Notes: generated by a model not told the origin, from the sequence alone. 49,171 bases of DNA from an uncultured bacterium (GCA_902788415.1 CADAKF010000002.1:1-49171), one strand, 5' to 3'; positions 25,737-33,264 are shown, numbered from the stretch's first letter. Numbers and translations are program-made.

Positions 25737-26636
25737 TCAATACATTGTCTGACCGTCATAAGGCGGCTGAGGAACAATGATATTACCCCCGAACGCTTCG
25801 CCATCAAGCGTCGGGATATGATGAATAAGCGGATTCTCACTAAACGACATCTGATCCGTATTCTTCCTGACAAGGTCTCCAAGCATGAAATCAAGATACT
25901 GAGGACCGGCAATCACAAGCACAGAGGCAAAGTCAGGTCTGCGCCCGGCATCGGCGGATGCAAGAATCGGCTCGTAGCCCAGTTCCCGGCCGTCCTTTCC
26001 GAGGGCCGAGGGAATCCACTCGGTCCTTGCCAGTTCCTTCGCGTCGTCATGTTTGAGCGTATCAATCAGTTTGTCCGCAAGGTCCGCCGGCGATCCGTTC
26101 GAGGCGCGGACAAACATGAGAATGGCAAACGCACTGCGCGCAGACCCGTTGTCGGTTTCCTCCGTGCGCTCATTGATAATCTTCATGAGTTCAGTGCAGA
26201 CTTTCGTGTACTGCTCGTCCGTATAGGTGATCTTCGGATTAGCCGCACGATTCATCAGATCAGACGCGAAGCGCTCGTTGATGACCGTCAGCGCTTCCGG
26301 CAAAACCGTCGCGAAGACCTCGGCAAGCAGAGCGGCGGCATTTCCGCTTTTTCTTGTCGCCGTCAGAGCCTCACGATTGAGATTAAGGAATTTCGCCGTC
26401 TTTTCCTCCATCGATGCCGGCAACGCGGCGATTGCCTTGTTGACATCGCCGAGAAACGTCTTTTGGTCTTCCGCCGACAGCTGCACAATCGTTTTCCCGA
26501 GCGAAGCGCCCTTCTCCCCGTTGACAATCGCACCAATCTGATTACGTGCGTCGGCAAGCGACATCTTCGCTGTTTCGACAGCCGACAGGGCGAACGCGCC
26601 AAAAACTGTCATCGTCACAAAAAGAATTCGTTTCAT
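25737..26636 (-). CDS. Secreted protein of unknown function in the polysaccharide locus
   Basis: A 299-residue protein that I do not recognise. ATG 26636 has a perfect AGGAGGAG ribosome site, followed by the signal peptide KRILFVTMTVFGAFALSA. The mature part is mainly helical, with repeated Ala/Leu-rich segments (KTFLGDVNKAIAALPASMEEK, AALLAEVFATVLPEALTVINERF) and a less regular C-terminal third ending NIIVPQPPYDGQTMY. No cysteines, catalytic motif or barrel pattern are visible. It is located between the export lipoprotein and the barrel gene with gaps of 20 and 16 nt, so it is likely a periplasmic accessory of export. A HEAT-like or scaffold role is only a guess. Confidence 0.7.
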   Translation of the reverse strand: MKRILFVTMTVFGAFALSAVETAKMSLADARNQIGAIVNGEKGASLGKTIVQLSAEDQKTFLGDVNKAIAALPASMEEKTAKFLNLNREALTATRKSGNAAALLAEVFATVLPEALTVINERFASDLMNRAANPKITYTDEQYTKVCTELMKIINERTEETDNGSARSAFAILMFVRASNGSPADLADKLIDTLKHDDAKELARTEWIPSALGKDGRELGYEPILASADAGRRPDFASVLVIAGPQYLDFMLGDLVRKNTDQMSFSENPLIHHIPTLDGEAFGGNIIVPQPPYDGQTMY

Positions 26637-26656
26637 TGTTAATCTCCTCCTATAAA

Positions 26657-27322
26657 TCAATACCAGGTTTCCGGCACCCACACGACATCACCCGCACGAA
26701 GCGGCATATCCTTGTCAATGCGCCCGTCCTTGCCGATTTCCTTTAGATCGACTGTCGTCCGCGTCATATTGCCGTCCTTATCACACCGCGTGACGCGAAT
26801 CGAACCTTTGTCCGCAAACGGCTTGCACCCGCCGGCCTCCTGCAACACCTTCGTCACCGTCAAGTCCATCGTCGGCGGCATATTCACCGGCCCCGGCCTC
26901 ATAACTTCGCCCAAAACCGTCACCGTCCCGTACGGCGAGACGCCACGGCCGTCATATGGTGCGAACTCAACCGTCACCATCGGCTGGCGATAATACTTCG
27001 AATAAGCCTTGACAAGCTTTTGCTTAAACGCCTCACGCGTCAATCCATCACACGCAACAGGTTCCTGTAAGAGCAGGGGAAGCGTCACGTCGCCATTCTG
27101 GTCGACGAGAACATTCATCACCGTCGGAGGGGCCGCAACCGTCCCGACCTGAATGATTAAAGCCACGCCAGGACGAATCCGCGGACCGTCCCACCACGTA
27201 GCGACGACAGCTGAATCGACTTGCTCATCTCCGTCCCCGAAAACGCCTTGAAGCGTTTTACATCCACAAATAAGGACAAACGCGAGAATCAGGTTCGCTG
27301 CAACTAGACACCTTTTACCCAT
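26657..27322 (-). CDS. Polysaccharide export lipoprotein (Wza/Poly_export family)
   Basis: A 221-residue lipoprotein: signal peptide with lipobox LICGC (Cys 21), then the export-domain motif RIRPGVALIIQV...VDQNGDVTLPLL, followed by a beta-grasp SLBB-like domain (GTVTVLGEVMRPGPVNMPP...KVLQEAGGCKPFADKGSIRVTR) and the end RAGDVVWVPETWY. It is shorter than E. coli Wza and lacks the C-terminal amphipathic helix, so the outer-membrane pore may be provided by the barrel protein of the same operon. First gene of the locus. ATG 27322 lies 8 nt after a strong promoter, so the mRNA is probably leaderless. Confidence 0.9.
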   Translation of the reverse strand: MGKRCLVAANLILAFVLICGCKTLQGVFGDGDEQVDSAVVATWWDGPRIRPGVALIIQVGTVAAPPTVMNVLVDQNGDVTLPLLLQEPVACDGLTREAFKQKLVKAYSKYYRQPMVTVEFAPYDGRGVSPYGTVTVLGEVMRPGPVNMPPTMDLTVTKVLQEAGGCKPFADKGSIRVTRCDKDGNMTRTTVDLKEIGKDGRIDKDMPLRAGDVVWVPETWY

Positions 27323-27330
27323 TCACCAGC

Positions 27331-27360
27331 ATTATATCACAAAACCCGAAGGATGGTCAA
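27331..27360 (-). promoter_or_regulatory. Strong promoter of the polysaccharide operon, leaderless geometry
   Basis: -10 TATAAT at 27331-27336 (preceded by TGA) and -35 TTGACC at 27355-27360 with an 18-nt spacer. Only 8 nt separate the -10 box from the ATG at 27322, so transcription should begin at about the start codon. Confidence 0.8.
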
Positions 27361-27389
27361 TGGCAAAAATGGCAAAAATGGATTCCCCC

Positions 27390-27420
27390 AAAAACCCCAA
27401 GGCCAAAACTTCCAGCCTTG
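27390..27420 (-). terminator. Probable intrinsic terminator of the ferredoxin-exporter operon
   Basis: Minus-strand CAAGGC, 11-nt loop, GCCTTG, then GGGTTTTT, 12 nt beyond the stop of the exporter gene. The stem is short. Between it and the promoter at 27331-27360 lie three AATGGCAA-type units and no gene. Confidence 0.55.
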
Positions 27421-27432
27421 CGGAAAATCATT

Positions 27433-28269
27433 TCAGATAACGAATCCGGAAATCCAGCCAAGGAGAACGCCAAGGACGTAGATCGTCCCGAGAATCGCAA
27501 GATTCTCCTTCAGATTGCGATTCGTTCGGAATAGGACAAGGAGCCCGAGCCCCGAGCCCGTGAAGGAAGAGGCCATCAGCGCACCGGGCGACATCGCTCC
27601 CGACAGATACAGTTTTGCACCGGCGACGGACACGGCACAATTTGGAATCAGCCCGAGCACGCCCGCGAGAAGCTCTCCGAGAAACGGACGGTTCAGCCGA
27701 AGCGAATTGAGACAATCCTCGCCGAAACAGTGCATACACAGCTCGATGGCGCCGGAAATGAGAACGATAAAGACGAAGATCTCGGCCGTATGGATGAGCG
27801 CAGGGATGAAAATGCCCTTGTGCTCGTGGCACCCGCAATGGCTGTGTTTGCAAAGCTCATGAACGGACACTTTCCGGCGCATGTGCCGCGTCGCAGCGAG
27901 GATGCCGTCGATCAGAAAGCCAATTCCGAGGGCGCAAACCACCTTGATGCCGACGATCTTCACCATCAGCGCCGCCGGCACGCGCGCGGAAAGAAGGACG
28001 GGGATCAGCTCGTCCGAAGTCGAAAGAAAGACCGCAAGAAGCGTCCCGACCGTGATGACGCCGCCCGCGTAGAAGGACGCTGCAGCAGCCGACACGCCAC
28101 ATTGCGGAATCGCCCCCGCGGCGGAACCCGCCGCAGGGCCGATAGAACGAGCACGCTCGAGAAATTTCTCGAGCGCACCACCCGCTTTCGCCTCCACAGC
28201 CTCTAGGACCAGATAGGTCACGAAGAGGAACGGCAGGAGAAGCAGGGTTTCTTGAATGAACTCAATCAC
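27433..28269 (-). CDS. 10-TM putative metal/arsenic exporter (ArsP_2-like permease)
   Basis: A 278-residue membrane protein with two homologous halves. Each carries a helix-break motif containing Pro-x-Cys: GAIPQCGVSAAAASFYAGG and GLIPNCAVSVAGAKLYLSG, the hallmark of the putative 10-TM heavy-metal exporter family. The central loop is rich in His and Cys (CKHSHCGCHEHKG), a likely metal-binding site. I infer efflux of a soft or transition metal; the substrate is unproved. Start GTG 28269 overlaps the ferredoxin stop (GTGA), so the two proteins are made in a coupled way. A probable terminator follows. Confidence 0.8.
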   Translation of the reverse strand: MIEFIQETLLLLPFLFVTYLVLEAVEAKAGGALEKFLERARSIGPAAGSAAGAIPQCGVSAAAASFYAGGVITVGTLLAVFLSTSDELIPVLLSARVPAALMVKIVGIKVVCALGIGFLIDGILAATRHMRRKVSVHELCKHSHCGCHEHKGIFIPALIHTAEIFVFIVLISGAIELCMHCFGEDCLNSLRLNRPFLGELLAGVLGLIPNCAVSVAGAKLYLSGAMSPGALMASSFTGSGLGLLVLFRTNRNLKENLAILGTIYVLGVLLGWISGFVI

Positions 28270-28436
28270 GCAGCGGTGATCGCTTCAGCCGGACAGGCAC
28301 CCTCGCACGCACCGCAATCGACGCACTTCGCCGCATCGATCTTGGCAACACCGTCAACGGCAATCGCCTCCGCCGGGCAAACGCCCGCACACGCGCCGCA
28401 ACCGACGCACTTCGCCTCATCAACCTTACGAGCCAT
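28266..28436 (-). CDS. 2x[4Fe-4S] ferredoxin, 56 residues
   Basis: A small gene reading ARKVDEAKCVGCGACAGVCP and KIDAAKCVDCGACEGACP: two complete CxxCxxCxxxCP motifs, one per half, as in clostridial-type ferredoxins. It carries low-potential electrons in anaerobic metabolism. ATG 28436 is preceded by AAAGGAG and a promoter about 50 nt upstream. The stop overlaps the GTG of the metal exporter gene (GTGA); such a tight link between a ferredoxin and a transporter is unusual. Confidence 0.95.
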   Translation of the reverse strand: MARKVDEAKCVGCGACAGVCPAEAIAVDGVAKIDAAKCVDCGACEGACPAEAITAA

Positions 28437-28485
28437 GGTTCTTTTCTCCTTTATTTACTTTGTTGTGTCTTGAAAGACGCCGCGT

Positions 28486-28491
28486 ATTATA
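28486..28491 (-). promoter_or_regulatory. Extended -10 box upstream of the ferredoxin gene
   Basis: TGATATAAT on the minus strand. It lies between the ispH-uppS stop (28509) and the ferredoxin ATG, giving a leader of about 43 nt with an AAAGGAG site. No -35 seen. Confidence 0.65.
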
Positions 28492-28508
28492 TCAAATTTT
28501 TCCGCTTC

Positions 28509-29990
28509 TCACACCCCGCCCTTCCGACGATGACGCTGCGCATAGGCAGCCAGCGCCTTGTCGAGCTCGGCTTCGGAGAAATCGGGCCAGAGGACGTCTG
28601 TGAAGTAGTACTCCGAATAAGCCGTCTCCCAGAGAAGGAAGTTCGAGGTCCGCAGCTCCCCGCTCGTCCGGATCACAAGGTCGGGATCGGGCACATCCGG
28701 CGCATAGAGGTAGTTGCGGAACGTCTCCTCCGTGATCGGCTCGCCCTTCCTGATCGCCGCATTCATCGCATCGACGATCTCGGCGCGCCCGCCATAGGAG
28801 ATCGCGACAATGAACTGGCGCTCGAAATGCGCGGTCTTCCCCTCCAGCGCCTCGATTGTCTTGAGGAGGGAGGACGAGAGGTCGCCGCGGCGGCCGATCA
28901 TGCGGAACCGCACCCGGTTCTTCATGAAGTCCTTCTCCTTCGCCTTTAGCATCCGCGCGAAAAGCGCCATGAGTCCCTCGACTTCGTCCTTGGGCCGCTT
29001 CCAGTTCTCCGTCGAAAAAGCATAGACCGTCAGGTATCTGATGCCTCGCTCGCCGCACCAGTTGAGGACGTCCCCGAGCGTCTTCGCACCAGCCTTGTGC
29101 CCCTCGCTGCGCCTCTTGCCGCGCTGCGTTGCCCAGCGTCCGTTGCCGTCCATAATCATCGCAACGTGCTCCGGCACGTTGCGCAGAAACTTCACCGCCT
29201 CCATTAGGAACCTTTCCGGAGTGGACGCCCCGCTCGTCACGCCAAGCCGCTCCACGCCACTGAAATCAATCTCCTTGAGCTCCTCCATCGAACCTGCCAT
29301 AAACGCCTTCGCTCCGCCCTGCTCCGCGACTTCCTTCAGCCGCTTCGAATTCGACGACGTCTGGCTGCCCAGAACAAGGAGGCCGAAAGGACTTGAGACG
29401 GAAGACGAGAGACACGCAGAGCAAAATTTCTTTACAGCGTCCTGTCTCTCTTTCGTCGCATGGCAAACCTCGGCCATAGTCTCGACATCGTAGGTCTTTC
29501 TCAGCTCCGCAACCTGCTTCGCAACTTCGTCGGCGTTCATCGTCGTCTGGCTCACGACTCCGACTTTTCCGCCCTCTCTGCACCTACACCTATTTTCTAC
29601 ACCTAATTCTCCCGCAATTCCCTGCACCTCCACGTGCTTCGGGTCGCCCAAAATGACAACCGGAAGCCCCTTCTCCGCAAACGCCTTCGCCGCCTCGTGC
29701 ACCTTCGCGACGAACGGACACGTCGTGTCAACGACCTTGAGATTCCGCGCCTTCGCAATCTCCCTCACGGCCGGGCTCACCCCGTGCGCGGAGAAGACGA
29801 CGGTCTTGCCCTCGGGAACGTCCTCGATTCGCTCAACGAACTTGAACCCAAGGTCCTTCAGCTCGTCAATGACAATCTCGTTGTGCACGAGCTCGTGCAG
29901 ACACCAGACGTCCTTGAGCTTAAGCGCCTTGGCGATTGCCGCATTGACGCCCGCGCACATCCCGTGCGGTTCTAGGACCTCGATCTTCAA
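28509..29990 (-). CDS. ispH-uppS: IspH-UppS fusion: HMBPP reductase joined to undecaprenyl diphosphate synthase
   Basis: One uninterrupted frame of 493 residues. Residues 1-270 are IspH (LytB): cluster cysteines C12 (GMCAGVNAAI), C91 (DTTCPFV) and C176 (EVCHATKERQ), with SQTTMNADE and LGSQTSSNSKRL. Residues 272-493 are the cis-prenyltransferase UppS: HVAMIMDGNGRWATQRG (catalytic D281), YAFSTENWKRP, SYGGRAEIVDA and SNFLLWETAYSEYYFTDVLW. The N half makes IPP/DMAPP from HMBPP and the C half uses IPP to build the C55 carrier lipid, so both ends of a pathway are on one chain. No linker is visible between GASTPERFLMEAVKFL and NVPEHVAM. Two loops in IspH (about 133-140 and 189-204) are repeat-derived. 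ATGA overlap with mazG. Confidence 0.92.
   Translation of the reverse strand: MKIEVLEPHGMCAGVNAAIAKALKLKDVWCLHELVHNEIVIDELKDLGFKFVERIEDVPEGKTVVFSAHGVSPAVREIAKARNLKVVDTTCPFVAKVHEAAKAFAEKGLPVVILGDPKHVEVQGIAGELGVENRCRCREGGKVGVVSQTTMNADEVAKQVAELRKTYDVETMAEVCHATKERQDAVKKFCSACLSSSVSSPFGLLVLGSQTSSNSKRLKEVAEQGGAKAFMAGSMEELKEIDFSGVERLGVTSGASTPERFLMEAVKFLRNVPEHVAMIMDGNGRWATQRGKRRSEGHKAGAKTLGDVLNWCGERGIRYLTVYAFSTENWKRPKDEVEGLMALFARMLKAKEKDFMKNRVRFRMIGRRGDLSSSLLKTIEALEGKTAHFERQFIVAISYGGRAEIVDAMNAAIRKGEPITEETFRNYLYAPDVPDPDLVIRTSGELRTSNFLLWETAYSEYYFTDVLWPDFSEAELDKALAAYAQRHRRKGGV
29389..29417. repeat. Family A repeat inserted in frame in ispH (antisense orientation)
   Basis: The plus strand starts GGACTTGAGACGGAAGACGA and continues GAGACACGC. 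The gene is on the minus strand, so the element is antisense to it and encodes CLSSSVSSP. The rmlB copy is in sense orientation. Confidence 0.75.
29579..29610. repeat. CACCTA repeat in ispH
   Basis: Units CTGCACCTACACCTATTTTCT and CTACACCTAATTCTC lie in the loop between IAGELGV and VGVVSQTT, encoding ENRCRCREGG. Possibly another in-frame insertion, but short and less certain. Confidence 0.4.
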
Positions 29991-30634
29991 ACTCGGGCTT
30001 TCTTCTCCGTCTCAAACTTGCGGAACCGCGTCGCGAATGCCGCAGTCGCCGTTTCAAGAGCCGCCTCCGAATCAACGCCCTGCGCGGCAATCGACTTGAC
30101 GACGCGCAGGAGGAATTCGCCAGGATCACCCTCGACGGCGACCGGCTCCATCTCCTCCTCGTAGCCGATGCGCTTCGCCTTTTCCATCGTACGGCGGGCC
30201 TTGAGGAGAGCCGGCAGGGTCGGCGGCACGCCGTCGAGCGCCGAATGACGCGCCTCCTTCCGATGCTCCATCTGCTTGATCTGCTCCCAATTCTTCAGGA
30301 CCGTCGCCGCATCGTCGGCCTTGACGTCTCCGAAGACATGCGGGTGCCGGTGGATGAGCTTGTCGGCGATTGCATTCGCCACGTCGTCAAAGGTGAAGCG
30401 CTTCTCCTGCTCGGCCATGACGGACTGGAACATCACCTGCAGGAGGACGTCCCCGAGCTCTTCGACGTAATTCGCCTTGTCCTCCGGCCGGTCCATCGCC
30501 GCAAGGAGTTCGTATGTCTCCTCCAGGACGCACGGTTTCAGCGTCTCCAGAGTCTGGACCCGATCCCAAGGACAACCCGTCTGCGGATCGCGCAGACGGG
30601 TTATGATTTCGTGCAAACGCTCGATGCCGGTCAT
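29987..30634 (-). CDS. mazG: Nucleoside triphosphate pyrophosphohydrolase MazG
   Basis: A 215-residue all-alpha NTP pyrophosphatase: RLRDPQTGCPWDRVQTLETL, the metal-binding EExxE in LEETYELL and the second E/D pair in EELGDVLLQVMFQS, then HRHPHVFGDV and a C-terminal repeat of the fold (LLKARRTMEKAKRIGY...GEFLLRVV). It hydrolyses non-canonical or excess NTPs to NMP and PPi; PPi could be used by the PPi-dependent PFK encoded directly upstream (1-nt gap). ATG 30634 follows the PFK TAA by one base. ATGA overlap with the ispH-uppS fusion. Confidence 0.95.
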   Translation of the reverse strand: MTGIERLHEIITRLRDPQTGCPWDRVQTLETLKPCVLEETYELLAAMDRPEDKANYVEELGDVLLQVMFQSVMAEQEKRFTFDDVANAIADKLIHRHPHVFGDVKADDAATVLKNWEQIKQMEHRKEARHSALDGVPPTLPALLKARRTMEKAKRIGYEEEMEPVAVEGDPGEFLLRVVKSIAAQGVDSEAALETATAAFATRFRKFETEKKARV

Positions 30635-30635
30635 C

Positions 30636-31871
30636 TTACTTGACCGTACGTTTCTTGCGCGGCTTGGGCTGGCCGATCTCCTCGAGCATCTTGCGGAAGG
30701 AGCCCTTGCGGACGTTGAACGGCTTGCCGCCCTTGATGCGCGGGAACTCGCACGCGCGGATCTTCGCCGCGGCGTTCTCGTCCGGACCGACGACGCCCGA
30801 CTCGCCGTTGAGGGCGCACTCGACCGCCTTGCGGGCGCACTTCTCGATGAGCTTCAGGTCCTTCTTGTTCGGCGCCGCCGCACGGGCAAAGTAGCCGCTC
30901 TTGAACACCTGGACCTTCTCGGCCTTGAGGAGCTCGCCGAAGCGCTTGCCGACGTACTGGCCGACGTTGACCTTATCGAGCCGCGGATGGCCGAATGCGT
31001 CCACCGGGACGTCCTCGCCACGACGCTTCATCTCGGCGATGATGTCCTTGACGCCCGCGCCCTCGCTGACGAAGATGTTGACCGAATCCCACTTGTCCAT
31101 GATCGCCAGAAGACGCTTGGCCTCGGCCTTGAAGTCGATCTTGGACTCCGGCACATAGACCGCATGGACGTCCTGACGCTCAAGCGTGAGGTTGAACTCA
31201 GGCAGGAATTTGAGACGCTGCTTGAGCATCTTGCGGTAGTACTGGGCCGTCTTGTAGGTGAGCCAGCCGCAGTTGCGGCCCATGACCTCGTGAATTGTGA
31301 GGGCACGCGGATTCGCGCTGTTTTCCTTGACGACATTGAGGAAGAACTTCGCGCCCTCCTCGGCGGCCGTCCACGCGCCGAGCGACTGCTTGATCGGATA
31401 GACGTCGTTGTCGATCGTTTTCGGCAGGCCGACGACGATCAGCGGATAGTTGTTCTTCGCGAGATACGCCGCGAGATCGGCCGCCGTCGTGTTCGTGTCA
31501 TCGCCGCCGATCGTGTGGAGCACGTCCACACCGTCCTTGACGAGCTGGTCGGCCGCAACCTTCAGCGGATCCTCGCCTTCCTTCACCAGGCCGCGCTTCA
31601 CGCAGTCCTTCACATTCGTCAGCTTCACGCGGCTGTTGCCGATCGGCGAACCGCCGTGCTTCGTCAGGATGAGCGCCTGCTTGCGGACCACGTCCGTCAC
31701 CGGAATCGAATCGCCCTTCAGAAGGCCCATGTAGCCGTTCACGTAGCCGATCATCTCCGTCTTCGGGGACTTCTTGGTGTACTCGTCAATCAGGAATCCG
31801 ATCGAGGAGCTCAAGCACGGAGCCAAACCGCCCGCCGTCAGAAACGCGACCTTCTTCACTTCTTTAGCCAT
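30636..31871 (-). CDS. pfp: Pyrophosphate-dependent 6-phosphofructokinase
   Basis: A 411-residue phosphofructokinase with GGLAPCLSSSIGFLID at the N terminus, GGDDTNTTA at 122-130 and PKTIDNDVY at 150-158. The Asp of GGDD in place of GGDG blocks ATP and marks the PPi-dependent class; MGRNCGWLTYKTA is the sugar-phosphate loop. It catalyses reversible phosphorylation of fructose-6-phosphate with PPi. Together with pgi it gives upper glycolysis with energy saving, common in anaerobes. The upstream gap of 51 nt holds a TTGTAG array and a weak purine-rich ribosome site. C terminus ends in a basic PKPRKKRTVK tail. Confidence 0.94.
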   Translation of the reverse strand: MAKEVKKVAFLTAGGLAPCLSSSIGFLIDEYTKKSPKTEMIGYVNGYMGLLKGDSIPVTDVVRKQALILTKHGGSPIGNSRVKLTNVKDCVKRGLVKEGEDPLKVAADQLVKDGVDVLHTIGGDDTNTTAADLAAYLAKNNYPLIVVGLPKTIDNDVYPIKQSLGAWTAAEEGAKFFLNVVKENSANPRALTIHEVMGRNCGWLTYKTAQYYRKMLKQRLKFLPEFNLTLERQDVHAVYVPESKIDFKAEAKRLLAIMDKWDSVNIFVSEGAGVKDIIAEMKRRGEDVPVDAFGHPRLDKVNVGQYVGKRFGELLKAEKVQVFKSGYFARAAAPNKKDLKLIEKCARKAVECALNGESGVVGPDENAAAKIRACEFPRIKGGKPFNVRKGSFRKMLEEIGQPKPRKKRTVK

Positions 31872-31897
31872 TTTCTTCTCTCTTTCTTCTTTCGAAT

Positions 31898-31926
31898 CTA
31901 CAACTACAACTTCAAACTACAACTAC
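31898..31926. repeat. TTGTAG array at the ribH-pfp junction
   Basis: On the minus strand TAGTTGTAGTTTGAAGTTGT and then AGTTGTAG begin at the TAG stop of ribH. The units overlap family B (GTTTGAAG). Confidence 0.75.
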
Positions 31927-32381
31927 ATCTGCTTCAGCAGGTTGGCCATCTCAATCGCCGACTGCATCGCCGCAAATCCCTTGTTGCCCTGCTTCGTACC
32001 GCAGCGCTCGATCGCCTGCTCAAGGTTCTCGGCCGAGACGACGCCGTCGAGGACCGGAACGCCCGCTTCCAGCGAAATCTGGTTGAACGCACGCGCGGTC
32101 GTTTCGTTGATGAGGTCCGCATGCGCCGTCGCGCCCTGCACAACCGCACCCAGTGCGACAATGGCGTCAACACCCTTCTTCGCCAACTTCTGCGCCGCCA
32201 GCGGAATTTCATAAGCGCCGGGAACGCGCACCAAAACAAGATTCTTCTCATCTCCGCCAAGACGGACAAAGGCATCCGCCGCGCCCTTCACCAACTGTTC
32301 GGTCAGGAAGCTGTTGAAACGACTGACGACAATGCCAACCTTCAGCCCCTTCGCCTCCAGTGTTCCAATGATCTCTTTCAT
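31923..32381 (-). CDS. ribH: 6,7-dimethyl-8-ribityllumazine synthase
   Basis: A 152-residue lumazine synthase: GIVVSRFNSFLTEQLVKGA, VRVPGAYEIPLAAQKLAKKG, AIVALGAVVQGATAHADLI (catalytic His) and a C-terminal AIERCGTKQGNKGFAAMQSAIEMANLL, all characteristic. It forms the penultimate intermediate of riboflavin synthesis and assembles into pentamers or 60-mers. Start at ATG 32381 with AGAAGGA upstream; a TTG two codons earlier is possible. The stop TAG begins a TTGTAG array. Other riboflavin genes are absent, but folE in the neighbourhood shares the GTP-derived pteridine theme. Confidence 0.95.
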   Translation of the reverse strand: MKEIIGTLEAKGLKVGIVVSRFNSFLTEQLVKGAADAFVRLGGDEKNLVLVRVPGAYEIPLAAQKLAKKGVDAIVALGAVVQGATAHADLINETTARAFNQISLEAGVPVLDGVVSAENLEQAIERCGTKQGNKGFAAMQSAIEMANLLKQM

Positions 32382-32416
32382 TCGCAATCCTTCTTATTTT
32401 GAAAAGACAAGGCGAA

Positions 32417-32445
32417 ATTATATCAATTATTTGAAAAATTGTCTA
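32417..32445 (-). promoter_or_regulatory. Promoter of the ribH-pfp-mazG-ispH/uppS operon
   Basis: -10 TATAAT at 32417-32422 (preceded by TGA) and -35 TAGACA at 32440-32445, spacer 17 nt. The TAG of the -35 box is the stop codon of the pyridoxal kinase gene. Confidence 0.8.
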
Positions 32446-33264
32446 CTGCAAGGCAGAGGCCAACGAGAAAATCGCCTTTTCAAAGCTCACGCCGTACCAA
32501 TGATCTCGATCGGTTGCAGTAATGGCCTCGCAAACAATGTCGGCCGCCAGCGCCGCCGCTTCAAGCGCGGATTTGCCGCGGAGAATCGCGCCTGCGAAGA
32601 CCGAAGCGAAGACATCGCCAGTGCCGTGGAACATGCACGGAATACGCTGGTTGAAGTCATATTCAACCGTCTTTCCGTCCGAAACCGCCGAGCCAAGCTC
32701 GTTCTCATTGAAGGAGACGCCTGTCAAAACCACGGTTTTCGCGCCGATTGCGTGAAGCTTGGCAATCAGCGACTCAATTTCGGTCTGCGTGTATCTGGAG
32801 AGCTTCGGTTCCTGTCCAACGAGAAGCGCCGCCTCCGTGAGGTTCGGCAGGAGATAATCCGCCCCGTTGCAAAGCCGCGCCATCTTTGTCGGGAAGTCCG
32901 CGGCAAAGCCCCTGTAGAGGACACCGTTGTCGGCCATCGCCGGATCGACAATGCGCACGGCGTCCGGCTTCGCACAGCTCTTGAAGATCGAAAGAATCGG
33001 ATCGATGTGCGATTCGCACACGTATCCGGTGTAGAAGGCATCAAACTTGATGTCCTGTTCGACCCACTTCGCCTCAACCTTGGGAAGTTCTGCCGTGAGA
33101 TCGCAGAAGCTCCAGTCCTTGAAACCCGCAGCCGTATGATTGGAAAGCAGCGCCGGCGGAAGAATTGCGCATTCCACTCCGCAGGCGCTAATAAGCGGCA
33201 GCGCGACCGTCGTCGAACACTGCCCGACACACGAGATGTCCTGAATCGTCAGCAACCGTTTCAT
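32443..33264 (-). CDS. pdxY: Pyridoxal/pyridoxamine kinase
   Basis: A 273-residue ribokinase-fold protein: KRLLTIQDISCVGQCSTTVALPLIS (substrate-binding N terminus as in PdxK/PdxY), GYVCESHIDPILSIF, VDPAMADNGVLY, LLPNLTEAALLVG, and the anion-hole and catalytic Asp motif HGTGDVFASVFAG. It phosphorylates pyridoxal to PLP. A single-gene unit: an own -10 box 10 nt before ATG 33264, and its TAG stop is part of the -35 box of the ribH promoter. Assignment between PdxK and PdxY is not certain. Confidence 0.88.
   Translation of the reverse strand: MKRLLTIQDISCVGQCSTTVALPLISACGVECAILPPALLSNHTAAGFKDWSFCDLTAELPKVEAKWVEQDIKFDAFYTGYVCESHIDPILSIFKSCAKPDAVRIVDPAMADNGVLYRGFAADFPTKMARLCNGADYLLPNLTEAALLVGQEPKLSRYTQTEIESLIAKLHAIGAKTVVLTGVSFNENELGSAVSDGKTVEYDFNQRIPCMFHGTGDVFASVFAGAILRGKSALEAAALAADIVCEAITATDRDHWYGVSFEKAIFSLASALQ

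Noticed and set aside
27337-27385. AATGGCAA triple repeat upstream of the export lipoprotein as an operator
   Set aside because: It overlaps the -35 end of the promoter region and could be regulatory, but three short AT-rich units are too little to claim a binding site.
28509-29990. IspH-UppS as two genes joined by a sequencing error
   Set aside because: Not fully excluded, but the frame is continuous, both domains are complete and IspH reaches its usual end, so an indel is not needed to explain it.
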